Source: Protonemura montana
Lineage: Eukaryota; Arthropoda; Insecta; Plecoptera; Nemouridae
Assembly (NCBI GenBank): GCA_947568835.1
Contig: OX387604.1
Coordinates: 6,165,360 to 6,229,359, forward strand
Direction of reading: 5' to 3'
Length of the DNA stretch: 64,000 nt
Shown here: positions 35,728 through 46,734 of the stretch, piece after piece
Layout of the letters: each line of letters begins with the position of its first letter
Numbering within the stretch: the first letter of the stretch is position 1
Notes under the pieces: model-generated
Told to the model about the DNA's origin: nothing
Database searches by the model: none
The model's input: only the letters and a program-made list of their open reading frames with translations
Translations under genes and position numbers: made by a program

Positions 35728-38600
35728 TTAACAAAGGATCCGGCCTGTTTGTGACAGGTAAAGGGTCGCCCACAACAGTCCATGGCAATGGCTGCGTGCA
35801 TTTGCATGTGCCTACAAGAGAACCTATAAATGCACCTACAATTGCACATTCGCTAGCAAACAAAGCACCTTCGGGGTTGGGGACCCCAACGGGTCGTTAG
35901 GAAGAACGGTGTGGGTGCCACAGGTACAAACGGAAATGCAACAACCTGGAGCAACTAGACTATCTTGGTTTGAATAGACGTTAAGTCTGCTGTGGTTGTC
36001 AGATCTCTCGTATCTAAGGTGTCATTATTGATTAATTGAAATTCAAAGCGCATTTAAGTAAACTTGCAAATGTTTCCTGCTGTTTCCTGCGCTAGCAGAT
36101 AGCCGATAGTACTTAAATTATTATTTTTCAATTGATGTGAAAGTTTGTTGCTCGTTCGTTTTGCAGCGCGCCAAATCAAGGGTTTCATTATTTGAAGTTC
36201 AAAATGAAGACTTCTGAATAATTCATTGGTTTTTATTTATTCGTGGAATTCGGTTCACCAATATTCTGAATAATTACACGTCCCGGTCCTGGCTGACGTC
36301 AAAAGCCAACACCGAAAAATTAACGCTTCTTCTTTTGAACGGCTTGGTCTGTATCCCTGCTGAGTTACCAAACAAAACAATGAGCATATGAACTCTTACG
36401 CACAGGGATCATCTAAGATATATTTTGGTCTCAAAACATTTTTTTTCTGTGAGAATCCCCCACAAGAGGGAGCACACGAAAAGATGTGTTTTTGTGGAAA
36501 TTTCAATGGGTTATTAGGGAGATCGCGAACAATTTGGTATTCGTAACACCCACAGGAAGGTTGGTATGCCAATTACGTATCTCCTCATCTGAGTTGTATT
36601 CCCTTCGCTAAACACTCAAGGTTCAGCGAGAGACAACGAAGCGAGACGGAGAAGGAGAGAAAGATGGGTGAGTCCGGGTGGGGTTGTGCAGGGGGGTGGG
36701 GGGCAAAGCCAAGAGAACAACATTTAAATATATTTTTTAAATTCTTGCCATTTGGTTTGCAAATTGGAGAAACACACACAGAACTTCGATAGAAAAAATC
36801 TAGGAAGGTTTAAATATATGTAAAAAATCAAACTGGCAGTGGAAACATGGCTATGCACCTCTTCCATATGATAGCAGGAAGCCATGTTGGTAGAAGGCAG
36901 GCATTTAAACAAAACCACGTGGAACGTGCGAGTTTTTGTCGGAAGGGTTTGAAGGAAGGTGGAGGTGCCCTGCCATGCCAAATTAATTTCCCCGCACGCA
37001 CTTCTTGCGTGAGCTCCATGAGCAGGCCCAGATTAGAAGGATTCATTTAGCGAAAGACCGATCTTCACTAACTTTCTTCCCACTTTCAGTTCGGCCCTTC
37101 CCTTCTTTGAAGACTGCGGTCAAACAGTATCAGTCATAACTGGCCAGATGACGACCCAGCATGCGAACTGCATCCAGCATCATTTCATAAAGCGGCATTT
37201 ATTCAAGCACGCGTTAGGTTAATAAACAATCCAGAACTCATAGTAACTACATTTGAAGAGATTTTTGAATTAGGAAGTCCTTGCTTCGAGTCATGTCACA
37301 TGCAGTCTAGCTAGTAGCTCTCATCAACGCTTTCAAAATGATTCACAGGGAGTTTGACAACATAAATCTAACCTACCACTTCAAAACATAATGCCCGGTT
37401 AACTTATGAATATGATCAATGGTTAGCAATAGCATGCGATTCAAACTCAAACACGCCAGCACGCCAGCCAGCCAGCAATGGCGGTAAGTTGTAATATACG
37501 GAGACCAGTAGATAAAAGGTGTAGAGAGATGGAGAGCTTTGTTGTCAAATCCAGGGTACATTCTGCGGGAACGCCTACCTTCCATCACTGAATGGATATA
37601 AACTAGATGCTTTGGCTTGAATGTTGTTTCCGAATATTACGAGCATTTGCAGACTGCAAGGTGGTAGCATTGGTGGTAGCATGGCGGGCAGACTCCATGG
37701 GTATACACTATCGAGAAATTTAGGTGACAAGCGATCAATTTAAACAGTTAGAAATTTGAACTGAATGACAATAACTCTGGTCAGGCTGTCGTTTTCTCGT
37801 TTTGTGTGGAAATTGCACTTTAAGATAACTATTGAAATGGCATTGTTTATGAACTAGACCATAATTAGAGGTTTGCTGTTAATGAGATGTTGTTTAGATA
37901 TAGACAAGCTGCAATGCCAGCTGAACACGGTTATGTAACATGTGGTATTAGGCATTGGTCTCAATAGATATGGCATAGAGATTAATTAATGTGAGACCAT
38001 TTTCGTAATTGTATATGTACCCGGGTCACTGTTGTTTTATTGACCTAGAAGCAGGTAGTAGAGTATGTTCTTTTAGTTTACTAACAGGATACGAAATTAC
38101 ATCCTTCAAATGTAATTAATGTGCTCGAAAATATTATTGGATTTAAAGGTAGTAGGATGACCGCATCATGAAAAAAGAGTGCTCTTTTGACCTAGAAAGG
38201 TAGACCATGGTTGTATACTCCACCTTCCTTTGAATGTAAATAGCTGATATAAGGTAAAATTGATTGTGACTGATCGAATTTTCGGGTCGTGATGTGGACG
38301 GACCTTCTTTTTGGGTGCCAAAACATGGAGACGTTGGCGGTGGGTGACTGGCGGGAAATTGTTTGGCCAGTTGTGATGGCTGCTGATACTAGCTGTGCCA
38401 TGCTTTCGAGATGGCAAAAGAAACCCTGCTTAAACGGGATTGAGCTTGAAGATTTCTTAATTTACGAGAATAATAGAAAGATTTGATGTTTACCTGAGTC
38501 TCCCAAAGCGCATAGAAGGTGATACCTGATAGCAGATAGACGGGATGCTGTTTGGATCAGCAAAGATACCACCTAGCAGAGATGATAAGGGGAGGAGCTC
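35728..38600. other. Gene-free DNA
   Basis: Contains small tandem units at 37448-37476 (ACGCCAGC and CCAG). No gene recognised. Confidence 0.5.
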
Positions 38601-39310
38601 TCTTCCCTATTGGTCAATTTCTTCTTCTGACGTCACCGACAGCAACCTGTTATACCTAATCTTCCGACCCCAAAAATAAAATAAAAATATTACTTGTAAA
38701 TTGACTGAATTTCAATAGCCGGTATTCGGTTGCGAGTTGTTGCGGCGGTGACGGCAGTGAATTGAGCGAGGCCAGTTCGAACTGCGGACTGCAGACTGAC
38801 TACGTGAGAAGGTCTACGCAAGGTAGTTCTGTCGAAGGCCGGCGCCGCGCGAACTGGAGGAACGGTCCGAGTGAGCAAGAGCACGATGCCTAACTGCACG
38901 GGGCAGCAGCAGCGACGCTCGCCAGCAACAGGCGTCTGTCGTCACACAAATTGGGAGGAGTTTAGGAGAAAAACATTCTCGCAGACGTCACGTTTCAAAG
39001 AGGCGGAGCTAAGCATGCGCATCAAATAATTTGCCGCGAGATTTGTAACTATGGTAACTCCCGCCCGCCCGGCCGGCCGCCCTCGCATCAGATAACAAGC
39101 GAATGTTTGCGTGCTTTGTTCATGGAAACAAACAGGGAAAAATATTTTATCAAATAAAATACCGTAATGGCTGAAGGAAGGAGCTCCACAATAAAGCTAG
39201 GCCTTTTCAGCAGCCTATGTGGTATGAAGAGTGGCGTTGACACAAGACATGTTGGTCATTGAGCGACGCTGAGGTCCAAACAATAAAGACGTTGCCATGG
39301 CAATGAAAAT
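38601..39310. promoter_or_regulatory. CpG-rich candidate promoter with CRE, NRF1-like and X-box motifs
   Basis: CpG dinucleotides are dense at about 38700-39080, against a CpG-poor background. Motifs seen: ATTGG (inverted CCAAT) at 38609-38613, a perfect CRE TGACGTCA at 38628-38635, GACGTCA at 38984-38990, AGGCGGAGC near 39001, NRF1-like GCATGCGC at 39013-39020, and GTTGCCATGGCAAT at 39291-39304, which differs by one base from the palindromic RFX X-box. X-box plus NRF1 sites suggest a housekeeping or ciliary promoter. No exon could be assigned on either side, and a CpG-rich repeat is possible. Confidence 0.35.
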
Positions 39311-39878
39311 AATCAATGCCTTATGTTGCCATGCTTGAGGCAGGCTGGCGGAAAGTAATTTGAAATTAAATGACACTGACGCTCGGCATGGTACTTAGAG
39401 ACCGCAATGCCTCGTGGAAGTGCGTGCACGCTTCTTGGTGATGAAAGCATTTCCTGAGACATTTTCCGAGACGCGTGTGCTCGCACTTTCCTCCTACGCC
39501 AAGACCATGTGACTCTCTCCTCTCCCTCCATACCCGACGCGACACCACCACCGCCCCGCTCAGCCGACAATTCCACTTCAGCGCACATGCGGAAAGCACG
39601 GACGTTTTCAATTCTTAATCGTCATTGCACAACATTACTAACAAGCAGGTCTTAGACAAGGTTTTTGCGAAGAAAAATCTAATTAGCGCGAAGAATGAAT
39701 CGCATCGATTTCTAAAGTAGGTATTACATTTATTTTTTTATTTTTTTACGTTAAGTAGATGCAGACAAACTTTCTTCACGTTGAGGCCTCAAGAATCGTG
39801 CAATGGCTGCTACTGACATGCGCTTCTCGTGAAAGAGGGTAGGTGCTTTTTTCAAAGTTTTCCGGGTCGCGTCGAAAT
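39311..39878. other. Gene-free DNA
   Basis: Overlapping - strand ORFs at 39313-39611 have no recognised motifs. Confidence 0.4.
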
Positions 39879-39920
39879 GTGTATGTGTATGTGTATGTTT
39901 CTGTGCATGTGTGTTTGTGT
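39879..39920. repeat. TGTGTA microsatellite
   Basis: Imperfect TGTGTA and TGTG units. Confidence 0.85.
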
Positions 39921-40012
39921 CAAGCTGGCTGGAACCTTCATAAGAGCAACCAAAAGTTTTCCAAGAAAGCCATACTTATTTTAAGAGCTCTATACGAGAC
40001 AGTGTGATGAGC

Positions 40013-40015
40013 TAA
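40013..40015. repeat. Target-site duplication TAA, left
   Basis: TAA directly precedes the left terminal repeat of the Harbinger element and matches the TAA on the right side. Confidence 0.88.
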
Positions 40016-40036
40016 GGCCCGGTTTTACCAGTTCTC
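40016..40036 (+). repeat. Harbinger left terminal inverted repeat (21 bp)
   Basis: Begins GGCCCGGTTTTACC and matches the reverse complement of 43733-43753 at all 21 positions. Identity stops at position 22. Confidence 0.95.
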
Positions 40037-40041
40037 ATATC

Positions 40042-40085
40042 AACTCCCAGTTAGTCAACCCTGAGTTCAGACATAACTCAGAGTT
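40042..40085. promoter_or_regulatory. Left subterminal AACTCNNAGTT motif cluster
   Basis: AACTCCCAGTT lies at 40042-40052, a one-off version AACCCTGAGTT at 40057-40067, and AACTCAGAGTT at 40075-40085. The motif has dyad symmetry around its middle bases. The same motifs occur inside the right end. Placement just inside the terminal repeats is where a transposase or its Myb-like partner would be expected to bind. Binding is inference. Confidence 0.55.
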
Positions 40086-40239
40086 GGAAAGTTTTGAGTT
40101 TTACCACACACATCCATCTTAGATTTAAGTAACTCGCAGTTTGAACATGGCTGTCGATTTTTTTCCTAATGTTGGTACTGATCAAGCGGGATTTGAAGCT
40201 AAAAACGTCACGTGACATACTGTTATTTTTACATTGAAA

Positions 40240-41638
40240 ATGGCGGAGGTTTTGAAGAAGAAGTGTCGTAGCGACAATTTTACCTTTGAAGACACGAAAA
40301 GAATGATGAAATTGGTTAGAAAGTATGAGACAGTAATAGAATGCAAGAAAACTGACAAATTCACATGGAAACATAAGGTAAGCAAGTACCGATAATCAAA
40401 CATCTATTGAAAATAATTATGCCAGTCATTGGAGATGAAGAAAAAAGTACTGAAATTTATCTAGCAACTGAAATAATTTGTGATAATGTTGTGCCTAATG
40501 TTGACTACACTTGGATTTGCTATTTAAGTAATTATATTTTATTAGAATGATGCCTGGAACAAACTGGCAAATGACTTTAACTCGGGCACAAATAGCCACA
40601 AGTCAGCAGCGTCTCTGCAGTCAAAATTCAAAAACATGAAACGGGACTATCGTGTTTGGGCGGCAAAAAAAAGGCAGTCGCTGTTTGCTACTGGAGGAGG
40701 CCCCATGCAAGATATACCGCCACATCCATTTGCTGACGACATGGAGGCACTTATATCGTTGTCCACACATGGAATCGATAATAAATATGACACCGACGGA
40801 ACCTATTGTGAGTGCAAACATAATAGAATACTGAGTAATTCTCAAGTACGCATACCTACCTTTGAATTTGGGACCAAATTATCTTTTTGTTATCACGCTT
40901 GCAGTGCAGTCTGTCAAGGAAAAGGTACATGGATCCGAAGAGGAAGGTTCGGAGATCGATGAAGATCTAGCTTCGACGCCTCAGGTAAAATAAAACCCTC
41001 TCATTTTCGATTATCAAGAGTAGGTACATAGTTATGTATCTTTATTATAACTATTTATATACAAGTACAATGAAAATTGGAAAGATAAAGGAAATGCAGC
41101 TTACCAAGAAAAAATGAAAATTGGGCTGCGACAGAACTCGTAGATGTAGCCCACTGCCTTCGTTAGTTACATGAGATCAGCCATCGGGTAGCAGGCACAC
41201 AGCTACAATAGGTAATCATGCATCTTTTATTTCCAACAATTAACTTTATTGTGATTTGTGAGACACATTTTCTTGATATGTGGCTCTGATATAGATCCAC
41301 AGAAGCAGAAATCAATATTCAAAGCTGGAACAAACCGACCATCATTAAAAGCCTTTGCCAAAAGCAAACCTGGATCAGTGAACGCAGACAAATATGCAGC
41401 ACTTGCTGCAAAGAAACAAGAACGTGTTGCTCAAGAGATTAAAATACTGGCAGAGAATCAAAAATTGAAAGTGGAGAAACATAAACAAGAAACCGAATGT
41501 TTTAATTTACAAATAATGAACATGAACAGTGTCCAAGCAATGTTTGAGGAGAAACATAAGAGAGAAATGAAGTTATTAGATTTGCAAATAAAATCTCAGG
41601 AGATGGATATCGAAAAGAAGAAGAAAGAAAATAAATGA
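40240..41638 (+). CDS. Harbinger Myb/SANT-like DNA-binding accessory protein (4 exons)
   Basis: The proposed exons are 40240-40377, 40546-40807, 40905-40984 and 41303-41638. All introns are GT-AG, with donors GTAAGC, GTGAGT and GTAAAA. The joined frame gives 271 residues. Residues about 12-99 form a Myb/SANT-like domain: tryptophans at 43, 50 and 84, a basic KxxxMKRDY stretch near 75-81, and TGGGP at 95-99, which is typical of the Myb_DNA-bind_5 type. Residues 135-155 are acidic. From about 175 to the end there is a long charged coiled-coil rich in K, E and Q. Known of the family: this second Harbinger protein binds element ends and helps import and recruit the transposase. The ATG at 40240 is in context aaaATGG and begins MAEVLKKK. 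A separate 22-codon upstream ORF at 40147 ends at a TGA before it. Exon junctions are my inference from frame and splice consensus. A host relative with this domain would be MSANTD3, but the location inside the element decides the call. Confidence 0.86.
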
Positions 41639-41692
41639 AACGTCCGGCAAAGAAATCACTTTGGCTGTAATTTCACTTTCAGTGCAGATTTA

Positions 41693-41698
41693 AATAAA
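41693..41698 (+). terminator. Polyadenylation signal of the Myb-like gene
   Basis: AATAAA lies 55 bases after the stop codon of the Harbinger Myb-like gene, a normal position for a 3' end signal. It is a short motif in AT-rich DNA, so chance is possible. Confidence 0.5.
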
Positions 41699-41831
41699 TA
41701 TATTGGAAATGTTGTCTGTTAATTGTTATGCGTCAAAAATTGCCTTGGCAAATTTGCAAAATTTTCACAACTGGTTTCTTATTGAAAGAAGGAGGAAATG
41801 TGTAAACATGGAAAACCCCATGTCAAAATGT

Positions 41832-43150
41832 TCAATTTAGGAGAGCTTGAAAATGGTTCTGGATAAGGTTTTGCCGCATAGCCATGTCCTCATGCACTTC
41901 GGGCAGATTTTCTGGTATGATTTGATCTTGCTCAATGTTCACATCTTGGCCAAGTTCAGGATCAGGTGGAGGAAGGGCTTCTTCAGCATCGCATGCCATA
42001 TTGTGAAGGACAGCTGTGGCAACGATGATGGGGAGGACGTGGTCAACATGGACCTTCATTCCAACGGACAATATGGGAAACCTCCGTTTCCACACACCAT
42101 ATTGTCGTTCCACTACGTTTCTGGTACGGATTTGGGATTCATTGTATAGCTGCTCGGCTTGGGTGGCAGGATTGCGGAGTGGAACTAGCATGTAATTGCT
42201 AGAAGTGTAACCGGAGTCTCCAAGGATGAAGCCACCATTCATCTCTCCTCTGTCAAAACGGCCCTTAACTGCCGAATTGTTAAATATGGTTCGATCGTGA
42301 GTTGAACCAGGCCAGCGGGCCACAATATCCATAATTCGAAGATTTGGAGCAGAAATAGTTTGGACGTTTATTGAAAACAATCCCTTTCGATTCCTGAAAG
42401 TTTCGGCCTGGTCACCACCTGGATTGTGATATCATAAAGAATCAAAGATAAGTAAATAGGATTGCTTAAACTTACTGGTAAGTGGGGATGAAACTGTTTC
42501 GGAATGTAAGTGTAGCATTTGTGATAGATAACGTAACTACCTACCATGCAAAGCACGTCTTATAATACCAAGAGCAATGCTAGGGAAGCAAGACTGCAAA
42601 ATGTAAACTTTACTAACCATTATCTACTTTCTATGCTTACTTACTTACCTACTGATTGTATCTTGATATGGGTGCAGTCTATCACGGCTACTACTTTTGG
42701 AAACCTTGCGATGGCGTAAAAATTCTGCTGTAACTCTTCAAACTCCTCGGGAGTTGCTGGGAAACGTATCACATCACGGCCCAAGCTGGCTATAGCTGCG
42801 GTAACTTGATGAATAATGACGCATGCTGTGGATTTGGTTATTCCTGCAAAATCCCCAATGGCAATCAACATAGTTCCTAATGCATAAAACCTTAAAGTCA
42901 ACAAAAGACGATTTATAGGTGACACTGCATAGTTAAAATCGGAAGGTGCCGAAATTTCAGCTTCAATTTGGTTCAGCAATTGCAACACAGTAGGCTTGGT
43001 TAGGCGAAACCGAATAAAAAATTCTTCGTCGTTCCAAACGTTGAAATTGTCTGGTCGGGGACGAATTCTTCGTGCTGCTCGTCCACCCGCTGCAATGTTT
43101 GCCATAATCTCGTCTTCTTCATCAGACTCATCGTCTGTCACACCATACAT
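41832..43150 (-). CDS. Harbinger transposase, HARBI1-like DDE nuclease (2 exons)
   Basis: Exon 1 is 43150-42649 and exon 2 is 42418-41832, with a 230-bp intron whose donor is AG|GTAAGT and acceptor CCAG|G. Joining restores a split glycine codon and the family motif GGDQAETFRNRKG. The product is 362 residues, close to the usual size of HARBI1-type proteins. The N-terminus is acidic (DDESDEEDE). A helix-turn-helix-like segment lies about residues 83-115. The DDE_Tnp_4 core has D158 in VIDCTHIK, D235 in LGDSGY and E271 in NVVERQYGVWKRRF, a 35-residue D-to-E gap. AVLHNMA follows near 297. It cuts and joins element ends. A 5' untranslated intron may end at TCTTGTAG, with the exon starting at 43160. 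The gene runs towards the Myb-like gene. No obvious AATAAA follows the stop on this strand before 41640. Confidence 0.94.
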
Positions 43151-43638
43151 GTTGAATCAGCTACAAGACAGTAACAGAATATTACTTTACTTCCAGTCTT
43201 GACAGAAGCCCACATAGGCAGTAGAGAACTAGAAATCTTTAGATATGCCAAGACTGGCAATAACGATAGATTTATTATCATGTAATAATGTCATATATTA
43301 CCTGTCTTGCTATCAGCATAGAAAAATAAGCCTTCAGACTTCAAACAAACATCAGTAAAGTTCACAAAGCAAATTGGGCGTGAGGTCTGTGTCATATGCC
43401 AAACGGACAAGTGTCAACACCAAATGGGAGGTTATGTATCACTCTTTACAAATGGCGGTATTCTTTCGAACACGGAATTAGGATTCCAGATATCTTTCTT
43501 GATTCACGGTGATTAATTAAACACTTGCACTGGTTTTTAAAGCGTCAATAATTTTTATTTCACTTGCAAACATTTGATGTGGTGTATGTCAACCTCGAGT
43601 TATCTCTCTTGAGCGCCAGTCGAAGTACGAGTTAAGAC

Positions 43639-43700
43639 AACTCAGAGTTGGGTGGCCAACTCCAAGTTAAAAATAATGGTAAAACGCCTAACTCCCAGTT
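43639..43700. promoter_or_regulatory. Right subterminal AACTCNNAGTT motif cluster
   Basis: Three copies lie within 115 bp of the right end: AACTCAGAGTT (43639-43649), AACTCCAAGTT (43658-43668) and AACTCCCAGTT (43690-43700). The first and third are identical to motifs in the left cluster. Confidence 0.55.
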
Positions 43701-43732
43701 TTAACCTAAATCGAACTTTAAGTCTCAGATAG

Positions 43733-43753
43733 GAGAACTGGTAAAACCGGGCC
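43733..43753 (-). repeat. Harbinger right terminal inverted repeat (21 bp)
   Basis: Ends GGTAAAACCGGGCC and is the exact inverted copy of 40016-40036. Confidence 0.95.
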
Positions 43754-43756
43754 TAA
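43754..43756. repeat. Target-site duplication TAA, right
   Basis: TAA directly follows the right terminal repeat. A three-base match could be chance, but it sits exactly at the ends of the 21-bp inverted repeats and is the sequence this family prefers. Confidence 0.88.
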
Positions 43757-44894
43757 GAATATGATAGAAATGTTAACCAGTCCAAGAGATTCGTATTGTG
43801 ACCTGGAATATTACGTACAGACCGGATGCGTCACAAAGAATAGCTGATTGAACTCAAAATATACGTCTATAGTTAGATGATTACCAAGGAGCAAGGAAAT
43901 TGCATATTGGTATTACCTATTGATAGATACATATAGATATATAAGTATATGTACCTATGCAAACAGTATCTCATCCAGTCTTTACAACTTGACAGTTATA
44001 GTATAATTTAGTCGAAGACTTGAACAGTATGGAATGAAATTTTGAAGGCCTAATTCAGGAGGATTACTGCATGAATGGATGGGTACGCGAGTGTTCAACT
44101 ACACATATCCATGCACTATGCAGCAGCTATCTTTGTCAGAATTTCCCACCCCAGTGTGCTGCCACCCGCGGCCCCCGGCAGTCCAGGCCAACTCGACTCT
44201 CTCTGATGTTGATTGGTGATTGGTTACCAAGGATAGCATTCAGCCATGGCACCACAGTGCGGTAAATAGAAATCACTGCTGCGTATAGCTGCATTAGCCT
44301 GGTATAGTGTCATGATCACCTCAGTTGCGACAGACTAGGAAGAATGAACGAAAATACCAATTGTAGAAGAACAGAGAAATTAACAATCCTACTAACTGAC
44401 GATCAACATTTTATAGTGAACGCAAAAGATTAAACGAATTTCTTTTCTGGGATTACCTAACCTTAGCACTAGTTTTCAAAAATTGAAAATACTATTTCCA
44501 AGACCACAGTTATATGCTAAGTGGTTTCGTATTGGTTACCCAACGGTTTGTTTCATATTAGGGCGTTTATTTTCTAAGGGTGAAAACTCGTCTGATTTGA
44601 CAGTTCCCGTGACAAAAGAACCAAAGAAACAGCCATCAGACCCGGCTTTCTAAATATCTCAGTTTTAGGCATTCAGAGATTGGACACCCATTGCTCTAGA
44701 AAGCCAATGCGCTCGCCGAGTATGTAAATGAATAGGTACTTTATTTTCTCTGAAATATTTTCCGGGTCGCCTTAAAAGTAGACGCGCAGCACGGCGATTC
44801 CTAATTTGGCCAGATCTCTGTGCAGACTAGGTCATTTAGGGTGACGCGACGCGACGGGACTGGCATGGCAAAGCATGCGTTGCCGTGAAACTCA
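43757..44894. other. Gene-free DNA right of the Harbinger element
   Basis: Nothing recognised. TA-rich repeat-like DNA at 43920-43960. Confidence 0.5.
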
Positions 44895-44915
44895 CCCCCC
44901 CCCCCCCCCCCCCCC
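44895..44915 (-). repeat. Poly(C) tract, 21 bp
   Basis: Uninterrupted C run followed by CACCACCCACCC-type DNA. Confidence 0.95.
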
Positions 44916-46295
44916 TACGCCACCACCCACCCCCGAACCAACGTGAGGATCGATCTACACAGGAAAGAAATGTAGTTACTATTTCAAAAGAGTGAATCGC
45001 AGCAAAAAGTTACACACATAACTTTTGCAATACGATCGTTATAGGAAAGTTCCTCCGTCGAAGAATATTCAAATGAGATGATTTTACACATCGGCGGGGA
45101 AATGCATGCTATCCCAAGGCTATTCCGCCTTCTTAAAATTTCCCAAGAAAACAAGTCACAAAGTTTGTTCGTCCTTAGCAAAAATAATGCTTAATAAAAA
45201 CATAGCATTCAGCAAATATATGACAGCAAATGCAGATGCAATAGTATTGGAAGATGTTTTAAATTTGAAATAATTCGCAAGTCATCTTTTCGTTTTTGCA
45301 CCTTCTTAATCAAATTTGACAAACTTTGAAAACAGTTTTAGTGCAAATTTGAATAGCACTCGTAGACAATTTTTTCTCCCCATGCTCTTTGAGAAATATG
45401 CGTGATGAAGATCTGATGATTGCTCATTCGGCAAACTAACAAAAAAAAGGGCAACAAATTTCACTTTTTTTCTCTTTTACACATTGTGGCATATAGATGA
45501 CATATTCCATTTTCCTTAGCGTATTTGCTACAAACAAAGAGTCACGTGTACTTAAATGTAAGATGCTCGAACAAAAGAATGACACAACTGAGTTACTTAC
45601 AGAAGAGACTGCGAGCTACATAACTTAATGACTAAGCTAATGGCTGAAGGATCGAGTTCATTATGAAACCTATGTTCACACAGTCTAACAAAAGATGGGC
45701 TTACTTTGATGAAAAGGTCGATACTCATATTTATAACTTTAACATGGAACAAAAAGGAATAAGTAACATCTTTCAACAATAGGCAAGTTGTTTGTGAAAA
45801 ACAATCTGATGTTGTATTCTCTATAATAATGAACTTTGAAATAATAATTTAGGATGCTATACACAAGAAAATTTTAAGGGGATATAAAATGAGCCCGACA
45901 ATAATGCTGGGAAGCAAAGGCAGTTACAATTCAGTCATGTTTCAGACTAAAAGGAACAGTAATGTGTAAGTTGAATCGGAGACGAGTCGCAATTTAGGTA
46001 CATCTGATCATGTTACAATGCTGTCATGGAATCCCAATTATTTCCGAGCGCCGGTAACAAAGTTAAAGTTATACCTGCACGAGCTGTTCAGTGAATTAAG
46101 GTTCTGATGATGATAGCACGGACGAGCACCAACGGAGAGACCCTTCTTTCTTGCTCTATGTAAGGAACTCACGAGTCATCGTCCGGCGAACGGCCATCCT
46201 AATCCTGGTGTTGATTTTCAATGATATTCTTCCGCTATTTTTTTACAGACAGTCTTTAATTGGGATAGTACAACCAGCACGTTGCTAGCATGACC
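44916..46295. other. Gene-free AT-rich DNA
   Basis: No recognised feature. Confidence 0.5.
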
Positions 46296-46706
46296 TCACA
46301 ATTGATAAGTGGTGTTTAACAACGCACTATTTAACAGTCGCATGGCATCAGCGAATGTGTGGATGATGATGAGGACCTAGCCTAACCGGGCTTAGAAGGG
46401 AGGGGGGGGAATCCGGTGCCGGGAAATCTGTGCCGGTACGTAGCCTACTCCTGTCAAAAAGCACCAAGAAGATCAACGGGTTAAGTCCCTTCCGTAGGAC
46501 GGTGCAACGCGGACAATGGGATTCCTCCACAAATCCATGCTGTCAAAAGTTTGATAAGAAAGGCGAATAAAGTTCCTACACCTACGTTCATCCCTCCAAC
46601 CTCTCTCCCAAACAGCACTGGTAGGATGGTCACCCATCCAATATCTGACCCGGATTAATGTTGCTGAACGCCGGTAATCTCATTAAAACCGGTGTTTGCT
46701 CGCGTT
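46296..46706 (-). mobile_element. 5S rRNA-derived SINE, copy 1
   Basis: On the - strand the head (46697-46628) reads ACACCGGTT, GATTACCGGCGTTCAGCAAC and TTGGATGGGTGACC, following insect 5S rRNA block order (ATCACCGAAGTTAAGCA, then TTAGATGGGGGACC). These blocks hold the internal Pol III promoter of 5S genes. A shared body follows, with CCTCCAACCTCTCTC and TAGCCTACTCCTGTC on the + strand. Divergence from copy 2 is substantial, so both are old. It is not a functional 5S gene because the sequence leaves the 5S pattern after the C-box region. Confidence 0.7.
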
Positions 46707-46734
46707 TTAAACGTCACTAATTTAACTATGCGTC

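Larger units (their letters stand above)
40016..43753. mobile_element. Complete PIF/Harbinger DNA transposon with both genes
   Basis: Seen: the 3738-bp unit starts GGCCCGGTTTTACC and ends with its reverse complement. The terminal inverted repeats are 21 bp and identical. TAA lies immediately outside both ends, which fits the 3-bp TWA target preference of PIF/Harbinger. Inside are two convergent genes, a Myb/SANT-like protein on the + strand (40240-41638) and a DDE transposase on the - strand (41832-43150), separated by 193 bp. This two-gene layout is the family hallmark. Both reading frames are open after splicing and I see no nonsense change or frameshift. Identical ends and intact genes suggest a recent insertion that may be mobile. 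Activity itself is inference. Confidence 0.95.

Noticed and set aside
41847-42149. + strand 100-codon ORF inside the Harbinger element
   Set aside because: It is the antisense shadow of transposase exon 2.
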